Positions 23,799 to 26,677 of a stretch of 26,677 nt of DNA are shown here, piece by piece (position 1 is the first letter of the stretch; every line of letters begins with the position of its first letter). The stretch is taken from the NCBI GenBank assembly GCA_011391855.1, contig JAABPT010000485.1, forward strand, positions 1-26,677, written 5' to 3'. Source of the stretch: Burkholderiales bacterium (GTDB lineage Bacteria; Pseudomonadota; Gammaproteobacteria; Burkholderiales; Burkholderiaceae_C). A program made the position numbers and the translations under genes. The notes under the pieces were generated by a model. The model ran no database searches and was not told where the DNA came from. It saw nothing but the letters and a program-made list of their open reading frames with translations.

Positions 23799-23924
23799 GC
23801 CAATATCGTCGGGGCGGTGCTGGAACGGTCGGTGATCGAAAGGATCCTCACGCACCTGGGTCTGCAGCCGCAGCCGCCGCCCAGGGCGCCGGCGCGCGAG
23901 CCGGGGCGGCATCAAACGAGTTGA
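23799..23924 (+). pseudogene. Relic: C-terminal piece of an IS91-like transposase, copy 2
   Basis: The plus-strand frame reads IVGAVLERSVIERILTHLG, then LQPQPPPRAPAREP and stops with TGA at 23922-23924. It matches the same C-terminal blocks as copy 1 (VIERILxHLGL, QPQPPPRAPAR) and has no upstream transposase body. It is in the same orientation as copy 1 about 2.9 kb away, so the two bracket the FAD-protein/hydrolase pair. Confidence 0.7.
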
Positions 23925-24170
23925 GCCGCAGCCCTCGCCCCGTCAGGACCACTCCACCAGCGATCGAGACCGAAGGCTCCGACCCAGAAGTATGGGCGGT
24001 GGTGGGCGGCGCGTGTGTAGGACGATCAATGCGTCTGGGTGAACCCGGGGTCGCGGGCTGCAAATGCAGTTCCACAGCGGACTGAAAACCTATCGCCAGG
24101 CCACAGCAGCGGCCGGCGCTATCCTTACGCAAGTAGTCGGTCGCGACGGTGGCATTGACAGGGAGGCGGG

Positions 24171-24698
24171 ATGAAGGCTACCAGGGCTTGGGACAGGGCG
24201 CGGTGGATCGGAGCGATATGCCTGGCGCTGACTGCGGCGGTGCAAGCGCAGCAACCGGCACCGCGGGAAGGCTCGCGACGAGAGATCAACCTGGCGCCCG
24301 ACGATGCGGCGGCGCAGCCCGTGGTGGCTCTCGTCTTTGCCGCGTTCGATGCGCTGCAGCGGCGCGACGAGGCCGCGGTGCTGGCGCTCTACGAGCCGCC
24401 ACCGGAAGGCATGTCTGCGCTGTCGCTGCCGCGCTATCTGGAGGCGCGGCGGTTTGCCGTGTGGCGGCATCTCAAGCGCGGCCAACTGAGTGGTCACCGC
24501 ATCCAGCCGATTCGCACCAGTGCGCAATTCAGGAGTGGTCAGTGGGTGCCCATCGACCACTTTTCCCTCGTCGTCGACAGCGAATCCGATAGCGATGTGG
24601 GGCTGAACCGGCAGACCCGTAAGGCCATCAGCACGTTCCAGGTGCGGCGGCTGCAGAACGGGCAGTACCGCCTGTCCCAGATGGAGCTCGCGCAATGA
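24171..24698 (+). CDS. Secreted hypothetical protein (possible NTF2-like)
   Basis: A 175-aa protein with a signal peptide (cleavage near AAVQA-QQ, about residue 26). The segment VVALVFAAFDALQRRDEAAVLALYEPP has the FxAxxxRDxxAVLALY look of NTF2/SnoaL-like folds, but the rest is not recognisable, so the assignment is tentative. A GGGAGG ribosome site precedes the ATG. Its stop overlaps the start of the next gene (ATGA), so the two are translationally coupled and probably act together in the envelope. Confidence 0.75.
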   Translation: MKATRAWDRARWIGAICLALTAAVQAQQPAPREGSRREINLAPDDAAAQPVVALVFAAFDALQRRDEAAVLALYEPPPEGMSALSLPRYLEARRFAVWRHLKRGQLSGHRIQPIRTSAQFRSGQWVPIDHFSLVVDSESDSDVGLNRQTRKAISTFQVRRLQNGQYRLSQMELAQ

Positions 24699-25792
24699 CG
24701 CCGACGTCACTCGCCGGGCTGTTGCGGTTCTGGCTGCTGTGCCTGGCCTTGCCCATGACCACCTGGGCCCAGGGCCCCACCACTCCGGCACCGCTGGACG
24801 CCGAGCCCTTGCTGCAGGAATGCCGCACGCGGCAGCAGAACCAGCCTTGGGCGGACTGTGCTTGTTACACCCGCAAGGTCCTTGAACTGCGCGCCGCCCG
24901 GCCTGGCGGCAGCGATGACCAGTTCCAAACCGAGGCGTGGTTCGCCTGCCCGGATCCGGCGGCAATCGAGGCCACGCAGAACAGAAACTGCCTGGACCAG
25001 CGCCGGATGATGGTGCCACCAGGCATCGACGCGACAGCCTGGTGCCAGTGCCGTGCGGCCGAAATCACGCGCCAGACGATGGCCCATGCACCAGCGAAGC
25101 ATCAGGCGCAAACGCAGGAGAACTTCTGGAATCGTGCCGAAGCGCACTGCAAGCGCACCGTCAATACGCCGAGCAACACGCTCGTCCAGGGCGCGGAACT
25201 GTCGGGGCCCTGGCGGTTCCAGCATGGCATCCTGGACCTTCACTTCGACGGCGTGCCCGGCAAATGGCACCAGGCGCCCCACGAGGCAGGCGGCGAGGTC
25301 CGTCATTTCCGGCATGCGGTGACGGTGGTCGGCTTCAGCGAGAACGTGGCCGCAGCGACGGCATACATGCACCAACACCCTCAGACCCAAGTCCTGGAAC
25401 TGCGGATGGACGCGACGACTACGATCCCGTACCTGCGCGCACGTCGCTGCCTGGCCTCGGACGTGTCGGCCACCCGGGTCACCGGGCGCTGCACGGACGG
25501 CGGGCAGAACGACGTCGGGTCGTTCACCCTGCGCCGGCCGGAACCCGGCGAGACGGTGACGACCCTGGCCCCTACGGCCGCGGCCCCGGCAGCAGCCGGG
25601 ACGACGCTGCCGCCTGCAGCCACGCCAGCACCCGCCGGCGAGCCGGCGCCTGCGTCGCCGTCAATTGCCTGCCTGGGCGGGCGCAACGCATGCTATGCCA
25701 CATGCGCAACCCACCTGACGCGGCCGAGCATGGACATGATGCAGCGGCTGGAACAGTGCCGCCAGGCCTGCAAGTCCTCGTGCAGTTCATGA
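24695..25792 (+). CDS. Secreted cysteine-rich hypothetical protein
   Basis: A 365-aa protein with a signal peptide (cleavage near TTWAQG, residues 25-26). Two related cysteine units follow: C-x11-C-x-C-x27-C (PWADCAC) and C-x17-C-x-C-x32-C (AWCQC), at about 40-90 and 95-150. An ordered central domain of about 150-290 and an Ala/Pro/Thr-rich linker (about 295-330) precede a C-terminal twin CX3C motif (CYATC ... CRQAC, then SSC). The cysteine-rich, exported composition suggests disulfide-bonded domains in the periplasm or outside. No known family recognised. Translation is coupled to the preceding secreted protein. Confidence 0.8.
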   Translation: MTPTSLAGLLRFWLLCLALPMTTWAQGPTTPAPLDAEPLLQECRTRQQNQPWADCACYTRKVLELRAARPGGSDDQFQTEAWFACPDPAAIEATQNRNCLDQRRMMVPPGIDATAWCQCRAAEITRQTMAHAPAKHQAQTQENFWNRAEAHCKRTVNTPSNTLVQGAELSGPWRFQHGILDLHFDGVPGKWHQAPHEAGGEVRHFRHAVTVVGFSENVAAATAYMHQHPQTQVLELRMDATTTIPYLRARRCLASDVSATRVTGRCTDGGQNDVGSFTLRRPEPGETVTTLAPTAAAPAAAGTTLPPAATPAPAGEPAPASPSIACLGGRNACYATCATHLTRPSMDMMQRLEQCRQACKSSCSS

Positions 25793-25846
25793 GCCCGCAC
25801 CGCGGCGTGGGGAGTTCAGCGCAAGGCGCGGCTACTGGCGGCCCGA

Positions 25847-25876
25847 GGGACGGACGACGCAGCGCTCAGCCGTCCC
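25847..25876 (+). terminator. Weak hairpin after the cysteine-rich gene
   Basis: GGGACGG (25847-25853) and CCGTCCC (25870-25876) form a 7-bp stem with a 16-nt loop. There is no T tract, so it is at best a partial terminator. Confidence 0.25.
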
Positions 25877-25882
25877 CGCGCC

Positions 25883-26008
25883 CTACGGCGTGCCGACCGG
25901 CGTCAGGATGTCCATGAAGCCCGCGGACAGGCCGATCACCTGTCTGGCCATGTCACCGTTGGTCGAGCCGAACGACAGCGCAAAGCGGCCGCCGTCGCTG
26001 AACCCGGC
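25883..26008 (-). pseudogene. C-terminal relic fused in frame to the transposase fragment
   Basis: After the TAA at 26009-26011 the same minus-strand frame continues as AGFSDGGRFALSFGSTNGDM and GLSAGFMDILTPVGTP to a TAG at 25883-25885. It looks like a real C-terminal sequence of an unknown protein, separated from a start by the stop codon and the transposase fragment upstream. I do not recognise the family. Confidence 0.4.
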
Positions 26009-26220
26009 TTAGGCCAGTCGCCGCGGGTCGAGCCTGAAGTGACGGGAGGCCGCCGACGAGGCGGCGTCCTGCCGTTGCAACTCACTGCCTATGTTGGCTT
26101 CGGTTTGCGCGAAGTAGCTGGCCGCGTGCTGCTGCACCACGCGATACAACGTGGTCTGCTGCGGGCGTTGGCGCTCGTAGTGGGGCTGGGCGCCGTCCGG
26201 CGCCCATTGGGGTGAGACGG
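26009..26220 (-). pseudogene. N-terminal fragment of an IS91-like transposase
   Basis: The minus-strand translation contains HYERQRPQQTTLYRVVQQHA and SYFAQTEANIGSELQR (26072-26184), the N-terminal signature before the zinc-binding domain of IS91-like transposases. It then diverges into QDAASSAASRHFRLDPRRLA and a TAA, so the rest is lost. The start is unclear. This complements the two C-terminal relics near 20.9 and 23.9 kb, but on the opposite strand, so they are not pieces of one simple insertion. The gap 26221-26407 holds nothing else I can support. Confidence 0.6.
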
Positions 26221-26407
26221 CACGGTCGCAAGCCGTGCTCCGCGACGCAAACTCTCCGACGGCCGCCTGCCGATGTATGCCCTCCACTGCGGGGCCTCCT
26301 CGGGGTGTCTGTACGGCGGTTCCAACGGCCGCTCTAGGCCGAACTTTGACGACCGCCTGCGCGTAACTCCGCGCCCGCATTGACCTTTGTCGATCTGCGG
26401 GGTGGGG

Positions 26408-26677
26408 CTACTGGGTACAGGCGGGATTCAACCCGAGCAGTTTGAAGGCCTTGTCCTGCACCGGTGTGGGCCTTGTGGTCAGGACGATCTTGGCCTCGGG
26501 GTTGAGCGCCGTGTGGGTGATGTTGTAGGTCAAGGTGCCCAGGTCCTTGAGCAGCGTTCTGAAGCTGTGCAGCGGCAAGCCGTCGTCGGCTCGCTTGCTC
26601 GCGTCCTTGGCCTTGGCCCGCTCGGATCTCACCGCCTTAGCCACGGGCGAGGCGCGGCTGGCGCTGGCTTCCTCCAG
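26408..26677 (-). CDS. IS4/IS1634-like transposase, C-terminal part (runs off right edge)
   Basis: The minus-strand frame is open to the right edge and ends in TAG at 26408-26410. It reads LEEASASRASPVAKAVRSER, a lysine/arginine-rich linker, then DGLPLHSFRTLLKDLGTL, TYNITHTALNPE, and IVLTTRPTPVQDKAFKLLGL. The SFRTLL-DLGTL and TRPTP-Q-KAF-LLG blocks are the typical end of IS1634/IS4-family transposases. A GTG at 26644 is not needed as a start because the frame continues upstream. Whether the element is intact cannot be seen. Confidence 0.75.
   Translation of the reverse strand: MEEASASRASPVAKAVRSERAKAKDASKRADDGLPLHSFRTLLKDLGTLTYNITHTALNPEAKIVLTTRPTPVQDKAFKLLGLNPACTQ

Noticed and set aside
24154..24159. 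TTGACA considered as a -35 element
   Set aside because: It lies only about 12 bp before the start codon and runs into the ribosome site, so it cannot serve a promoter for that gene.

Overview
The window is a high-GC proteobacterial chromosome segment. It most resembles Burkholderiales, probably Comamonadaceae. The reasons are the very GC-rich third codon positions, the gmk-rpoZ-spoT cluster facing greB, and lgt-dnaQ next to ilvD and a tRNA-Val. This placement is inferred from gene content and order and was not checked by a search.

Left part (1-2850), housekeeping: a 5' part of ilvD (minus, running off the left edge) diverges from lgt-dnaQ. A tRNA-Val(CAC) with a good intrinsic terminator follows. 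Directly downstream (2900-4860) lies an accessory insert: a 3' coding remnant, then a HipB-like repressor and a HipA-like kinase. An inverted repeat overlaps their predicted promoter.

Middle (5146-18180), mostly chromosomal: a minus-strand run of an MBL-fold hydrolase, a secreted GlcG/HbpS-family protein and a nitroreductase/SagB-type protein; greB; the minus-strand gmk-rpoZ-spoT stringent-response and transcription cluster; an MFS transporter; a patatin-like phospholipase; a minus-strand series of M14 carboxypeptidase, YghU-type glutathione transferase and a second glutathione transferase; and a secreted chalcone-isomerase-like protein. Several neighbours are packed tail-to-tail: greB and spoT overlap by 16 bp, and the MFS and patatin genes share CTAA.

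Right part (18200-26677), accessory and visibly rearranged: a relic of a second HipA-family gene, a proline-rich 81-aa protein, and a LysR regulator divergent from a small membrane protein with a palindrome between them. Next comes a translationally coupled pair, an FAD/NAD(P)-binding protein and an epoxide-hydrolase-like enzyme, bracketed by two same-orientation decayed C-terminal pieces of an IS91-like transposase. After a coupled pair of secreted proteins (one cysteine-rich) there is an N-terminal IS91-like transposase fragment fused to another gene relic. The right edge holds the C-terminus of an IS4/IS1634-like transposase.

No CRISPR array, rRNA or intact insertion sequence was seen. The items most worth a second look are the bracketed oxidoreductase-hydrolase pair, the tRNA-adjacent hipBA module with its operator, the second hipA relic, and the cysteine-rich secreted protein with an internal duplication and a twin CX3C tail.
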